This document shows, piece by piece, positions 8,916-17,911 of a stretch of 64,000 nucleotides of DNA. The notes beneath the pieces were generated by a model. That model worked only from the letters and a program-made list of their open reading frames with translations, was not told where the DNA came from and did no database searches. Made by a program: the position numbers and the translations under genes. The first letter of the stretch is position 1; each line of letters starts with the position of its first letter. Source of the DNA: Nostoc sp. FACHB-152 (lineage in GTDB: Bacteria > Cyanobacteriota > Cyanobacteriia > Cyanobacteriales > Nostocaceae); the NCBI RefSeq assembly GCF_014697475.1, contig NZ_JACJRV010000026.1:16133-80132 (forward strand), in the 5' to 3' direction.

Positions 8916-9593
8916 TTATTTTAAATAATCCTGTTTAGATAAATAAATTTCTATATTCTCTAATATTTCCCTTAAATAACAAATAACTGTTTTTTGAATC
9001 TCCAATAATTCGTCCGCAGTAGCATTTCTACCAACTTCCTCAAATGATTTAAAACCATGTGCCAAATCATTTCTATTAGTTTTAACTCTTAATAAATCGC
9101 TACCATTTTTAGTTTTTTTAGCATTTGTGTTACATGAAAAACCATACAACTCAGATGTTTGTCGTATTTTTTTTGCGTCAAGATTACCTGAAAATAATTT
9201 TTCTTTATCAAAACTGCAAGATATGATATCACATGAAATATTGTTTATACTTTGTAAAAGAGTATCAGTAGAGTTATTCTCTTTGAAGTTCTTAATAATA
9301 ATTTTTTTAATTTTATCTGTGACATCATCAAAAGAAACATTTTTATTTTGAAATTCATCAAAAATTGTTATAATTGCATTACGCATCGTGGATTCAACAA
9401 GATTATAAAGTAACAAAAATCCTGTTGCTTTTAAAGTTTTTTCTAAATTATTGTTGATTGATTTAGTTTTTGTATTTTTAGCATTACCTATGCTTAATTT
9501 GATTGAACCTTGCTCTAAATTTTTTAAAAACAAAAAATATCTACTAACTTCTTGAGCGCGTTCATCAAAATCTTGAAATAACGTACTTTTCAT
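8916..9593 (-). CDS. HEPN domain protein (MAE_28990/MAE_18760-like)
   Basis: A 225-residue alpha-helical protein of the MAE_28990/MAE_18760-like HEPN family. The HEPN ribonuclease signature Rx4H is present as RNDLAH (R174-H179), and the preceding helix NLVESTMRNAI (64-73) is typical of the family. HEPN proteins are metal-independent RNases in many conflict systems. Its ATG overlaps the stop of the DUF262 gene (TAATG), so the two are translationally coupled. Function as an RNA-cutting effector controlled by the DUF262 partner is inferred from this arrangement and from the known association of these families. The region is AT-rich compared with the flanking genes, consistent with transfer. Confidence 0.8.
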   Translation of the reverse strand: MKSTLFQDFDERAQEVSRYFLFLKNLEQGSIKLSIGNAKNTKTKSINNNLEKTLKATGFLLLYNLVESTMRNAIITIFDEFQNKNVSFDDVTDKIKKIIIKNFKENNSTDTLLQSINNISCDIISCSFDKEKLFSGNLDAKKIRQTSELYGFSCNTNAKKTKNGSDLLRVKTNRNDLAHGFKSFEEVGRNATADELLEIQKTVICYLREILENIEIYLSKQDYLK

Positions 9594-10687
9594 TAATTTT
9601 CTAGAAGCTGATCACGAACATAATGAATACGATTAGTTACTTTATTTTGCGAACTATATGTATCAGATGCAGTAAGTTTTTTAAATTTTTCACTGTCTAA
9701 AAAACCAGTTGATTTTGGTTTTAAATTTGGGTTTTGTCTTAATGCCAAAGCAATACCTACACAAATTGATTCAAATTTAATTCTAGTTGTTGGTTCATAG
9801 TGATCTTTTGTTTTTCGATAAATATGTAAAGCGTTAGGAAAATAGTTTTTTATAAATTCCAAGACTGAATAAAATTCATTTTTCATTGACTCAATATGGA
9901 GGGAATCAGATTTATTTTCTTGTTCTAGATAGTTATTTAAGAATTTATGCACTTTTCTATCAGAATCAGAATAATTTTGATAATTATTTAAAAATGCAAA
10001 AAAACGTAAAACATATTCTTGTGGATCTCTTTTATTGATTTCAGTTTCAGTAAAAGAGCATAAATCGAGAAATTTTTGATATTTTGATAATTCCTCAATT
10101 AGATCGAGAAACTTACCTGGTTTACCCCCTCTGCGTTTCTCCATTTCATTTAATTCCACACTACCACTATTGATTCTCTCAAAAAGATCCCTTCTGATTT
10201 CTTCATCTGCTTCTTTTGTCAATATAATCATTCTAATAGTAGTTCTCTTAAAACGTCTTTGGCGAGGTAGCGGTAAATCGGCAAAAGTAAAACCATTTAA
10301 AGTTTTTAATTTCTCCAGATTTTGTAATTTAAGTTCATTGTTGATAAACCTAGTTAAAGTACGAATACGTTGTGTACCATCTATAATTTCTAGACGTGCT
10401 AAATCGTCTGAGCCGGATATATCAGCAACAAAGATATAAGGTATTGGTAAACCTAAAATCAAAGATTCAATAAATTTGGACTGTCTATCTTCATCCCAAG
10501 ACATTTCTCTTTGATAGTCTGGAATAAACAACTCATTTTCATCTTCATCTCTTCCTTCTAGATATTTTTGAATAATTACTTCTATTGGGTATTCTAAAGT
10601 ATTGTAATCAACTCGTTTTGTTTTGTCACGAATTTCTATTTCAGCATTGTCTTTGCGTTCATCTGTAATTTCTAATTGAGTTACCAT
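9593..10687 (-). CDS. DUF262 (GmrS/ParB-like) domain protein
   Basis: A 364-residue DUF262 protein. Conserved blocks are FIPDYQREMSWDEDRQ (54-69) with FIESLILGLPIP, the active-site block IIDGTQRIRTL (101-111, the D-G-x-Q-R motif) and LFERINSGSVELNEMEKRRG. DUF262 has a ParB/Srx-like fold that binds or hydrolyses nucleotides and is the GmrS half of the GmrSD type IV restriction enzyme. The DUF1524 nuclease half (GmrD) is missing; the coupled downstream HEPN gene appears to take its place. This suggests a two-gene anti-phage module in which DUF262 senses and HEPN acts. Confidence 0.85.
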   Translation of the reverse strand: MVTQLEITDERKDNAEIEIRDKTKRVDYNTLEYPIEVIIQKYLEGRDEDENELFIPDYQREMSWDEDRQSKFIESLILGLPIPYIFVADISGSDDLARLEIIDGTQRIRTLTRFINNELKLQNLEKLKTLNGFTFADLPLPRQRRFKRTTIRMIILTKEADEEIRRDLFERINSGSVELNEMEKRRGGKPGKFLDLIEELSKYQKFLDLCSFTETEINKRDPQEYVLRFFAFLNNYQNYSDSDRKVHKFLNNYLEQENKSDSLHIESMKNEFYSVLEFIKNYFPNALHIYRKTKDHYEPTTRIKFESICVGIALALRQNPNLKPKSTGFLDSEKFKKLTASDTYSSQNKVTNRIHYVRDQLLEN

Positions 10688-10740
10688 AATTTAAAAATTT
10701 GTTTTTGTGAGCATTACATATCAGAGTTATTTATATTAGA

Positions 10741-10953
10741 CTAATCTGACATAAAATAAGACAATAACATTTCTTTTACATCAGCTAAAGATACAGAAAC
10801 ACTATCTTTTTCTTCTTCTTTAGCTTCTCGTAAATCTCTTAAATCTTCTAAATTCTCTAGCAATTCCTGAATCTGTAAAAATTCTTCATAAGGCAAAACA
10901 GCAAATTGCTTTTGACCATCTTTTGTTAAAAATTCAGGATGTAATTCAATCAT
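10741..10953 (-). CDS. putative Phd/RelB-type antitoxin
   Basis: A 70-residue acidic protein (MIELHPEFLTKDGQKQFAVL, then PYEEFLQIQELLENLEDLRDLREAKEEE) like the antitoxin partners of cyanobacterial RelE/ParE toxins. The N-terminal half resembles a Phd/YefM DNA-binding fold; the acidic C-terminus would wrap the toxin. It starts 14 bp after the toxin gene, so the order is toxin first, the reverse of most RelBE pairs. Confidence 0.8.
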   Translation of the reverse strand: MIELHPEFLTKDGQKQFAVLPYEEFLQIQELLENLEDLRDLREAKEEEKDSVSVSLADVKEMLLSYFMSD

Positions 10954-10967
10954 CTTTTAAGCTCCTA

Positions 10968-11216
10968 TTATTCATAAGCTTTACTGCGATGCTTAACCCT
11001 ATATATCATAATAGTCTGTTCTTCTAATTCAAACAAAACTCGATAATCACCTACTCTCAGACGGTATTCTGGTGTAAAGTTTGTTAAGTGTTTTATGTCT
11101 CCCTGTAAATCATCTTGCATCGCTTCAATTTTGTTGATAATACGTTCTCTAATATTTTCAGGGAATTGCTCTAAATCTTTAATGGCTTTGGGTTTAAATT
11201 CTATTTGGTACTGCAC
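10968..11216 (-). CDS. RelE/ParE family toxin
   Basis: An 82-residue RelE/ParE superfamily toxin: YQIEFKPKAIKDLEQFPENI followed by HLTNFTPEYRLRVGDYRVLFEL and the C-terminal strand IMIYRVKHRSKAYE, with the conserved arginines and the terminal KHRxxAY motif of RelE-like ribosome-dependent mRNA interferases. It is the first gene of a two-gene toxin-antitoxin operon. The basic toxin and acidic antitoxin are the expected pair. Confidence 0.88.
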   Translation of the reverse strand: MQYQIEFKPKAIKDLEQFPENIRERIINKIEAMQDDLQGDIKHLTNFTPEYRLRVGDYRVLFELEEQTIMIYRVKHRSKAYE

Positions 11217-11241
11217 ATACTTGACTCTTTTAAAATAAACT

Positions 11242-11266
11242 AGGGTGAGCCATTAAGACTCACCCT
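11242..11266 (-). terminator. hairpin after acnB
   Basis: AGGGTGAG / CTCACCCT, an 8-bp perfect stem with a 9-nt loop, lies immediately after the acnB stop and is followed on the minus strand by a T-rich run (TAGTTTATTTT). It is a plausible acnB terminator that separates it from the toxin-antitoxin pair. Confidence 0.7.
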
Positions 11267-11273
11267 CATCAAA

Positions 11274-13904
11274 CTATACCAACAAAGCCTGTTGTTCTTT
11301 AGTCATCACGCGCCCTTCATCCTCAAAACCAGTAATTTGATCAAAGTTCAAATACCGATACAAATTGTCAGCGAAAGGATGAATCTTATTCGCCACAATA
11401 TCAAGATATTCCTGCACTGTGGGAATACGCCCTAACAAGGCACAAACTGCTGCTAATTCTGCTGAACCTAGATAGACTCTGGCATCTTTACCCATGCGGT
11501 TATTAAAGTTGCGGGTAGAGGTAGAAAATACAGTTGTGCCATCAGCAACTCGCGCCTGATTTCCCATACATAAACTGCACCCTGGCATTTCTGTTCTTGC
11601 GCCAGCTGCACCAAAAACGCTGTATACACCTTCTTCTTTTAATTGGTGTTCATCCATGCGGGTTGGTGGTGCTATCCACAGGCGAGTTTTGACTTCACCT
11701 GCACCTTCTAAAACTTTTGCAGTTGCCCGATAATGACCAATGTTTGTCATACAAGAACCAACAAATACTTCTTGTACTGGATCGTTAGCAACTTCCGATA
11801 ATAATTTAACATTATCGGGGTCGTTAGGAGCAGCAACAATTGGTTCTTTGATTTCGTTCAAATCAATTTCAATTATTTCTGCATACTCCGCATCTGCGTC
11901 GGCTTCTAGTAACACGGGGTTGGCTAACCATTCTTCCATTTTGGCGACGCGGCGCATGATGGTACGCTCATCGTGATAGCCTCTGGCTACCATGTTCTTT
12001 AACAACGCAATGTTAGAACGCAGATATTCCGAAACTGTCTCGACACTCAACTTAATTGTACAACCTGCACAAGAACGTTCGGCGGAAGCATCTGTGAGTT
12101 CAAAGGCTTGTTCTACTTTTAAGTCTGGCAAGCCTTCCATTTCTAAAATTTTGCCAGAGAAGATGTTTTTCTTGTTCTGCTTCTCTACTGTCAGCAAGCC
12201 TTTTTGCATGGCAATGTAGGGAATGGCGTTGACGATATCCCGCAAGGTGATACCGGGTTGCAATTCACCTTTGAATCGTACCAATACTGATTCTGGCATA
12301 TCTAAAGGCATGACACCCAACGCACCCGCAAAGGCAACTAACCCAGAACCTGCGGGGAAGGAAATACCTAAGGGGAAACGGGTATGAGAGTCGCCGCCTG
12401 TGCCTACGGTGTCGGGTAACAACATCCGGTTTAGCCAAGAGTGGATGATACCATCGCCAGGACGCAATGCAACACCGCCACGTTGGGCGAAGAAGTCGGG
12501 GAGGTCGTGGTGAGTTTTGATGTCTACAGGTTTGGGATAGGCGGCGGTATGGCAGAAACTCTGCATTACTAAGTCTGCACTGAAACCTAAACAAGCAAGT
12601 TCTTTTAACTCGTCACGAGTCATGGGGCCTGTAGTATCTTGAGAACCAACGGTAGTCATGATGGGTTCGCAAGATGTACCGGGACGGACACCGGGTAAAC
12701 CGCAAGCTTTCCCTACCATTTTTTGGGCAAGGGTGTAACCTTTACCTGTGTCGGCTGGTTGTTGGGGACGGATAAATAAGGTGCTTGGTTCTAAACCTAG
12801 TGCTTGGCGGGTTTTGTCGGTGAGGGTACGCCCAATTAATAAGGGGATGCGTCCACCAGCGCGAACTTCATCAAAAATAGTGTCGGGTTTGAGGGTGAAG
12901 GTGGATACTACTTCGCCTGCTTCGTTGGTGATGGTGCCTTTGTAGGGATAGATGGTAATTACCATGCCTGTTTCTAGCTTAGTAACATCGCATTGAATTG
13001 GCAAAGCACCTGCATCTTCGGCTGTATTAAAGAAGATAGGCGCGATCGCACCACCTAAAATGTATCCCCCAGCACGTTTATTCGGCACAAAGGGTATATC
13101 TTGTCCCATGTGCCACAACACTGAGTTAATTGCAGACTTCCGCGAGGAACCTGTACCGACGACATCGCCAACATAAGCCACCGGATGTCCTTTCTTTTTC
13201 AACTCGGCAATAGTTTCTAAGCTTCCCGGTTGACGAGTTTCTAACATCACTAAGGCGTGTAAGGGAATATCCGGGCGAGTGGTAGCACTTTGTGCAGGGG
13301 ATAAGTCGTCGGTGTTGGTTTCGCCAGGGACTTTAAATACTGTGACAGTAATAAATTCTGGTAATTTAGGACGCGCAGTAAACCATTCAGCCTCCGCCCA
13401 AGAGTTGACTACCTGCTTGGCATAGGGATTAGTCTTAGCTAATTCTAAAACATCATGGAAAGCATCATACACCAACAATATTTTGCTGAGGGCTGCGGCG
13501 GCGTGGGCGGCTATTGGTTCTTTACCTTCGCCTCCCATAACTAGAGGTGTTTCGGAAGAGTCTGATGTTGATGTGGTAGCAAATTGCAGCAACTGGATTA
13601 AAGATTGTACATTGTAGCCGCCTACCATTGTTCCCAACAATTGCACCGCTTCAATGGACGAAATTATCGGGCTTTTCACTTCTTTTTTGGCAATGGCGGT
13701 GAGAAACCCAGCTTTAACGTAAGCTGCTGGGTCAACTCCAGGGGGTACGCGATCGCGCAATAAATGTAATAATGTTTGTTCTTCACCCTTGGGCGGATTC
13801 TTCAGTAATTCACATAATTCTGAGGTTTGCTTCGCATCCAACGGTAAGGGGGGAATTCCTAATGCTGCCCTTTCGGCGACGTGTTGACGGTATTGTTCTA
13901 GCAT
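11274..13904 (-). CDS. acnB: aconitate hydratase B
   Basis: An 876-residue AcnB-type aconitase (bifunctional aconitate hydratase 2/2-methylisocitrate dehydratase). It isomerises citrate to isocitrate in the open cyanobacterial TCA cycle and supplies 2-oxoglutarate, the carbon skeleton for nitrogen assimilation. The AcnB order is visible: N-terminal HEAT-like domain, swivel domain ([20 protein letters not shown]), then the catalytic domains with [31 protein letters not shown] and [11 protein letters not shown], which provide the three [4Fe-4S] cysteines. It is full length. The 258 bp upstream hold no other gene. Confidence 0.97.
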   Translation of the reverse strand: MLEQYRQHVAERAALGIPPLPLDAKQTSELCELLKNPPKGEEQTLLHLLRDRVPPGVDPAAYVKAGFLTAIAKKEVKSPIISSIEAVQLLGTMVGGYNVQSLIQLLQFATTSTSDSSETPLVMGGEGKEPIAAHAAAALSKILLVYDAFHDVLELAKTNPYAKQVVNSWAEAEWFTARPKLPEFITVTVFKVPGETNTDDLSPAQSATTRPDIPLHALVMLETRQPGSLETIAELKKKGHPVAYVGDVVGTGSSRKSAINSVLWHMGQDIPFVPNKRAGGYILGGAIAPIFFNTAEDAGALPIQCDVTKLETGMVITIYPYKGTITNEAGEVVSTFTLKPDTIFDEVRAGGRIPLLIGRTLTDKTRQALGLEPSTLFIRPQQPADTGKGYTLAQKMVGKACGLPGVRPGTSCEPIMTTVGSQDTTGPMTRDELKELACLGFSADLVMQSFCHTAAYPKPVDIKTHHDLPDFFAQRGGVALRPGDGIIHSWLNRMLLPDTVGTGGDSHTRFPLGISFPAGSGLVAFAGALGVMPLDMPESVLVRFKGELQPGITLRDIVNAIPYIAMQKGLLTVEKQNKKNIFSGKILEMEGLPDLKVEQAFELTDASAERSCAGCTIKLSVETVSEYLRSNIALLKNMVARGYHDERTIMRRVAKMEEWLANPVLLEADADAEYAEIIEIDLNEIKEPIVAAPNDPDNVKLLSEVANDPVQEVFVGSCMTNIGHYRATAKVLEGAGEVKTRLWIAPPTRMDEHQLKEEGVYSVFGAAGARTEMPGCSLCMGNQARVADGTTVFSTSTRNFNNRMGKDARVYLGSAELAAVCALLGRIPTVQEYLDIVANKIHPFADNLYRYLNFDQITGFEDEGRVMTKEQQALLV

Positions 13905-14162
13905 TTCTGTATTCTCCGTTGGGATGTTCTTCCCTTAATTATGAAATATTTTTTGGCAAGGCTTGGCTATAAAAGTTTACCCTATTTTATAGCTGAAAGC
14001 CTTACTGGTAATTACTTTTCTGGCTTTTTGCCTTACACTTAAAGTAGAGTTTTAAGTGTCAATTTCAACTGAAGATATATTATACTGCGATCGCTATTAT
14101 TCAGGGATTAATTGTTTTCCCTATAAGATAAAAAACAGGTTATAAATTTATCTACTGATGAC

Positions 14163-15080
14163 TTATTCTGAGTGTTGGTTTAACCAAGCTTCTAAATCTG
14201 CAACACTAGAAAAGTCTAACAAGGCTTCTCCTAGATTTTCTAACTGTTCAATTGATAAGCCTCTAATTTGCTCAATTAATGAAGCATCAATTTCACCAAA
14301 ACGACGATTTAGTAAACGCAGTATTAAATTTTGTTCTCCTTCTTGCTTTCCTTCTTCTTTGGCTTGTTCTCTATTTCTTTGATAAATTGGTTCCAAACGC
14401 ATAATTAACTCCCGATCATCTGCTTCTAGTTTTTGATTTAATCTTAAATTGTCGCGCAAGTTATAAACTAATTCTAGGGTGGCTTTTTGGTATGGATAAT
14501 CTAATGGTAACGCTTGCAACTCGATAATCGCTTGTGACTGCACGCTTCCTCTACCTAAAAGCCTTAACCATAAGGTTTCCGGTGTTGGGGGTAGTTGATG
14601 TATTGCCACAATTGCTGTCCGCAACGCATCTGGTAAAAAATGCACTCCTGATAACCAATCTGCCTTTTGTATGGTTCCAAAGCTAGATAATCTAGTTTCA
14701 GATATGGTTGGTGTCAGCACCCACAATTTGGGAATTTCTGAGTCTTGAAGTTTGGTTTTATTGGCTTTAGCTTCTCGTCGCAGGGAAGCTTTGACTTCTA
14801 ATAATTTTAGAATACAATCGCAGATTTCATCTGTAGAGGCTGGATTGCGGAAGGGTTCTATTATTGCAGGATTTTGGGCTAATCTTCCTAGCAAACCTAG
14901 TATTTGTAAATTAGAGTTTTGCTGTTTGGCAGGAGTGAATAAAACATCTATTTCTTTAACTTCTCCTGAAACTTGTTCTGATGCTTTGATTTCGCCGTAA
15001 TCTTTTAATAGTTTTTCCCTGCGGGACGCTACGCGAACAAGGTAGTCTTTGGCGAATTTATCATGTATAAACCGGGTCAT
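14163..15080 (-). CDS. DUF4351 domain protein (Rpn/PD-(D/E)XK transposase-like family)
   Basis: A 305-residue cyanobacterial protein with a C-terminal DUF4351 domain (LILRLLNRRFGEIDASLIEQ, then IRGLSIEQLENLGEALLDF and LEAWL). The N-terminal part (HDKFAKDYLV ... VKEIDVLFTP) resembles the Rpn-type recombination-promoting nuclease/transposase-like proteins that usually carry this domain. KEEGKQEGEQN is the usual charged linker. A dispersed genomic repeat lies inside the frame and encodes VASRREK (residues about 15-23). Function is unknown; nuclease activity is inferred from the family only. Confidence 0.75.
   Translation of the reverse strand: MTRFIHDKFAKDYLVRVASRREKLLKDYGEIKASEQVSGEVKEIDVLFTPAKQQNSNLQILGLLGRLAQNPAIIEPFRNPASTDEICDCILKLLEVKASLRREAKANKTKLQDSEIPKLWVLTPTISETRLSSFGTIQKADWLSGVHFLPDALRTAIVAIHQLPPTPETLWLRLLGRGSVQSQAIIELQALPLDYPYQKATLELVYNLRDNLRLNQKLEADDRELIMRLEPIYQRNREQAKEEGKQEGEQNLILRLLNRRFGEIDASLIEQIRGLSIEQLENLGEALLDFSSVADLEAWLNQHSE
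15016..15038. repeat. dispersed repeat inside a coding region
   Basis: TCCCTGCGGGACGCTACGCG followed by AAC, a sequence well known as a highly repeated element in Nostoc-type genomes. Here it sits in frame in the first 25 codons of the DUF4351 gene without breaking the frame. Confidence 0.6.
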
Positions 15081-15154
15081 GCAATTTTAAGATTGCGGAA
15101 GTTCTGTATTAATTCTCAGATTATATAGCAACACTGAACTATTTGTGACGGTAA

Positions 15155-15187
15155 AGATCCCCGACTTATTAAAGAAGTCGGGGATCT
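15155..15187. repeat. AGATCCCCGACTT dispersed hairpin, copy 1
   Basis: Perfect 13-bp stem AGATCCCCGACTT / AAGTCGGGGATCT with a 7-nt loop. Related copies are at 24827-24859 and 50735-50766. It lies between two minus-strand genes, where it could terminate transcription. Confidence 0.85.
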
Positions 15188-15210
15188 AGAAACTCGCGCA
15201 ACTATTGTTA

Positions 15211-15606
15211 TTAAGCAGTCATTGTATTTTGATCTGATGTTTTCTCTTGATTAGATTTTAAGCGTGTTAATCTACCTTTACGGACGCGATCGCTATCTCG
15301 AATACCACCTGCAAGTTCATATTCATCGCTATTTTTTCCGTACTTAAAACCAACACCCACAACCATTTTGTCAGAAACTTGACTTAATGTTCTTTCCATT
15401 GCATCTAGCTTAATTTTAGAAGAGTCAATCATAGCTATTGCAGCATTATAATCATCAAGCATTTTTTGAAACTGCTCGATTAATTGCGTCAAGTTTTGCA
15501 AGTTGCAATTATCATCAAAACTGATATTAGGGTCAATAGCTTTTAGTCCCGCAACTCTAAATTCAGCTTTTTTCAGAATTTGGGAACTACGTTTTTTTCG
15601 AGGCAT
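15211..15606 (-). CDS. conserved hypothetical protein
   Basis: A 131-residue protein with a basic N-terminus (MPRKKRSSQILKKAE), a predicted coiled-coil middle (LTQLIEQFQKMLDDYNAAIA ... KLDAMERTLSQVSDKM) and a conserved-looking VGFKYGKNSDEYELAGGIRD near the C-terminus. I recall similar cyanobacterial hypothetical proteins with this last motif but no assigned function. No membrane segment or enzyme motif is visible. It is a single gene followed by the AGATCCCC hairpin. Confidence 0.65.
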   Translation of the reverse strand: MPRKKRSSQILKKAEFRVAGLKAIDPNISFDDNCNLQNLTQLIEQFQKMLDDYNAAIAMIDSSKIKLDAMERTLSQVSDKMVVGVGFKYGKNSDEYELAGGIRDSDRVRKGRLTRLKSNQEKTSDQNTMTA

Positions 15607-15861
15607 GGTTTTACAGGTTTAAAAGCTTTACAAAGCTATTCTGGCTCAATTACTCTGTTTTATAGTTCAGCAAAAAACGCATTTCTTATAGCACAAGTTT
15701 TTCTTAATGTGCGTGATTTCTCTGAATTTAATTACTGAGCGCATTTTTACTTCATAATCAACAGCGATCGCAGAGTTTGAAAAAACCATTATCGCATCTT
15801 CAATTTCTAGAATACAGTACAATATTTTGTATAATTCACCGCAATTGTTTAGGTCAGCTTG

Positions 15862-16098
15862 ATGAGTCTGTCACTTGAAAAAATTTTAAGCGAGATTGAG
15901 CAATTGACTCCAGAAGAGCAATTGACAGTGATAGGGCATTTAGTAGAGCGTGTAAAAAAACACATCACTCAAGCGCAAGCAAAACGCAAGTGGAGCGACT
16001 TGAAAGGTATGGCTTCCTATCCGCTTTTTGGTGAAGATGCTCAAGATTGGGTTTCGCGGAATCGACGGGAAGGTGATGAGCTTCGACAAGTGATATAG
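15862..16098 (+). CDS. orphan antitoxin-like small protein
   Basis: A 78-residue protein from ATG 15862 (a TTG one codon earlier is less likely). LEKILSEIEQLTPEEQLTVI, then KRKWSDLKGMASYPLFGEDA and WVSRNRREGDEL match the antitoxin-like proteins that in cyanobacteria usually precede a PIN/VapC or MazF toxin. No toxin frame follows; the next DNA is a 21-bp repeat array and a four-helix-bundle gene. It is either an orphan antitoxin or half of a decayed pair. Confidence 0.7.
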   Translation: MSLSLEKILSEIEQLTPEEQLTVIGHLVERVKKHITQAQAKRKWSDLKGMASYPLFGEDAQDWVSRNRREGDELRQVI

Positions 16099-16125
16099 TC
16101 AACAGCGATCGCTTTAATCTTAAGG

Positions 16126-16335
16126 CTTAATATTGTAATCTTGACCCTTAATGTTCTAGCTTTAAGCCTTAATGTTGTAACCTTGACCCTTAATGTTATA
16201 ACCTTAAGCCTTAATGTTGTAACTTTGACCCTTAATGTTCTAGCTTTAAGCCTTAATGTTGTAATCTTGACCCTTAATGTTCTAACTTTAAGTCTTAATG
16301 TTGTAACTTTAAGAGTTAAAGTTATAAGGTTGATG
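16126..16335. repeat. 21-bp tandem repeat array, ten units
   Basis: Ten consecutive 21-bp units of the form CTTAATGTTGTAACCTTGACC. Two subtypes (ending TTGACC or TTAAGC) largely alternate, giving a 42-bp higher-order period; the last unit is degenerate. Since 21 bp is seven codons, the array is open in several frames on both strands and would encode heptads such as LNVVTLT/LNVLALS. It runs directly into the start of the four-helix-bundle gene. Any of its units can carry the TTG that opens a longer N-terminal extension. Confidence 0.9.
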
Positions 16336-16650
16336 ACCAAAGTTTGTTGGTCTTATTTAGATAAACAACTAAGAACACCAAGATTATTAGCTGCTCAGTT
16401 GTTCAGTGCAGAGACATCAATTGGCGCAAATATTGAAGAATCTCAGTCTGCTGAAAGTGATAGAGACTTTATCAGCAAGCAATCAATAGCACTCAAAGAA
16501 GCAAAAGGAACGAAATACTGGTTGAAGCTTTTGATAAAGTCAGAAATAATGACTGAGGCAAAAGTAAAAAGCCTTGTAAATGAGTGCGAACAGTTAATTA
16601 AAATTATTGCCAAGTCAATAGTGACAACTAAAGCAAAGCTAGAAAAGTAA
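16333..16650 (+). CDS. four helix bundle protein (S23-like family), shortened N-terminus
   Basis: About 105 residues from ATG 16333. The core LLAAQLFSAETSIGANIEES followed by SDRDFISKQSIALKEAKGTK and YWLKLL is diagnostic of the four-helix-bundle proteins related to the 23S rRNA intervening-sequence (S23) family. Members are usually 115-125 residues, and the first helix (F-A-x-R-I-V-x-LY) is largely replaced here. The reading frame stays open through the upstream 21-bp repeat array (to a TTG at 16141), which would add 64 heptad-repeat residues. Either the repeat expansion replaced the original N-terminus or translation starts at 16333. Function is unknown. Confidence 0.75.
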   Translation: MTKVCWSYLDKQLRTPRLLAAQLFSAETSIGANIEESQSAESDRDFISKQSIALKEAKGTKYWLKLLIKSEIMTEAKVKSLVNECEQLIKIIAKSIVTTKAKLEK

Positions 16651-16768
16651 ACTTTTGACTTTTGACTTCCCCATCGGGATTGCCAGGTATCGGTAATTTG
16701 AAATGTTGATTGTACCGTGGATGTGGGGTTAGTAATAAATCTTTAGAAACTTCGGAAAGCTTTATACG

Positions 16769-17908
16769 TTAGACTTCACAAGTCTTGATGCGAGAGAAGA
16801 GAAACCCCAAAAGATACCGAAAACCACCCCCACTATTCCAAAACCAAAATTGCACAATTAACGGGAGGTGTCCTCTTGAGAAAGAAGTGTCAAAAGTTAC
16901 ATCTTCTAACGTTGTCACTCTCCATCCAACACGATCGCCAAACTTCTCCCAGGCTTCTTTGTCATATTTGCCGTCAGCTTTACCGCCAACGCTCAAGTAA
17001 ATTTCCTTCTGGACACTGAAGCCAAATTGTCCATTGCTGTATTTTACCCATAAGCGGTCTATTGTGCGTAAGTCAGTGCAAGGAAAATTTAAGAGTTCGT
17101 CTATGGTGAAGTAGTCGCTATCTTTTTTACCTACTGCCTGAATCATCACCCGATAGGTTTCTGTATCGGCTTCCTTCCAGTTTTCTGCTTTTAGTAAGTC
17201 GTTCAGTCTGGTATAGTCAATGCCTTTCTCTGATTCAAGTGTATTGGGTTCGCCCTGCTGCTCCCTTGGAGAAATGCTGTTAGTAGGCTTTGTTTCTGGT
17301 GTTGCAGTCTGAGATGCTTCAGTCTTTCTAGATTCATTATTTGTTGTTTGAGGCTGATCTCGTCCTTGACTCCAAATCCCTCCACCCACGACTGACGTTA
17401 CTAAGCCTAGACTTCCCCAACCCACCCATTTCAAAAATTGTCTTCTGTCTGAAGGTTTTTGAGGCGATTGAGATAAACTGATGGGTTGTGTTTTTGGCTT
17501 TTGTCCAGTAATACCCCAAATCAACTGTTCCATTGGATCGGGATTTTGTAGCCGAAAATCAACCCAATGAAAGCCTTTTAAGAATCTCGGAACTGTATTT
17601 ATAAGTTTATCAGGGCATCCAGGAAGAATAACTAAGCCTATGCGAAGCTTAGGATTCTTCGCAAACTCAACAAGAAACTCTTTCATTTCGATATCTGCCC
17701 ACGGCCCTACACCCGAAGAACCGATAAATACAGCTACAGCTTTGACTTGAGGAATAATTTCTTCAAGTTGGTCTTGCCAACGTCGAAATGGCTCAAAGTC
17801 GTACTTATCTAACCAAGCATTTATTCCTTCTTTTAAAAGATGCTCTCTAATTTTTTCTACCTCTGCTTTTTCTTTGCTGTTGTGGCAGAGGAAAACATCT
17901 TTGACCAT
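16769..17908 (-). CDS. TIR domain - membrane anchor - GUN4 domain fusion protein
   Basis: A 379-residue fusion. Residues 1-135 are a TIR domain (DVFLCHNSKEKAEVEKIREH, FIGSSGVGPWADIEMKEF with candidate catalytic Glu74). Residues 153-180 hold a twin-arginine-like motif and hydrophobic stretch (DRRQFLKWVGWGSLGLV). A Thr/Pro/Gln-rich linker follows (about 182-228). Residues 229-365 are a GUN4 domain (LNDLLKAENWKEADTETYRV, DLRTIDRLWVKYSNGQFGFS, closing GHLP). GUN4 binds porphyrins and activates Mg-chelatase; TIR domains of prokaryotic defence cleave NAD or sense ligands. The gene starts 3 bp after the unknown 163-residue gene, so the two are an operon. A tetrapyrrole-sensing TIR effector is an inference. 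Confidence 0.85.
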   Translation of the reverse strand: MVKDVFLCHNSKEKAEVEKIREHLLKEGINAWLDKYDFEPFRRWQDQLEEIIPQVKAVAVFIGSSGVGPWADIEMKEFLVEFAKNPKLRIGLVILPGCPDKLINTVPRFLKGFHWVDFRLQNPDPMEQLIWGITGQKPKTQPISLSQSPQKPSDRRQFLKWVGWGSLGLVTSVVGGGIWSQGRDQPQTTNNESRKTEASQTATPETKPTNSISPREQQGEPNTLESEKGIDYTRLNDLLKAENWKEADTETYRVMIQAVGKKDSDYFTIDELLNFPCTDLRTIDRLWVKYSNGQFGFSVQKEIYLSVGGKADGKYDKEAWEKFGDRVGWRVTTLEDVTFDTSFSRGHLPLIVQFWFWNSGGGFRYLLGFLFSRIKTCEV

Positions 17909-17911
17909 CTA

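Noticed and set aside
16126..16335. possible CRISPR array
   Set aside because: Units are contiguous 21-mers without spacers, no cas genes are nearby.
16041..16340. 99-codon minus-strand frame through the 21-bp repeats
   Set aside because: A 21-bp period keeps several frames open on both strands; the heptad peptide is a by-product of the repeat.
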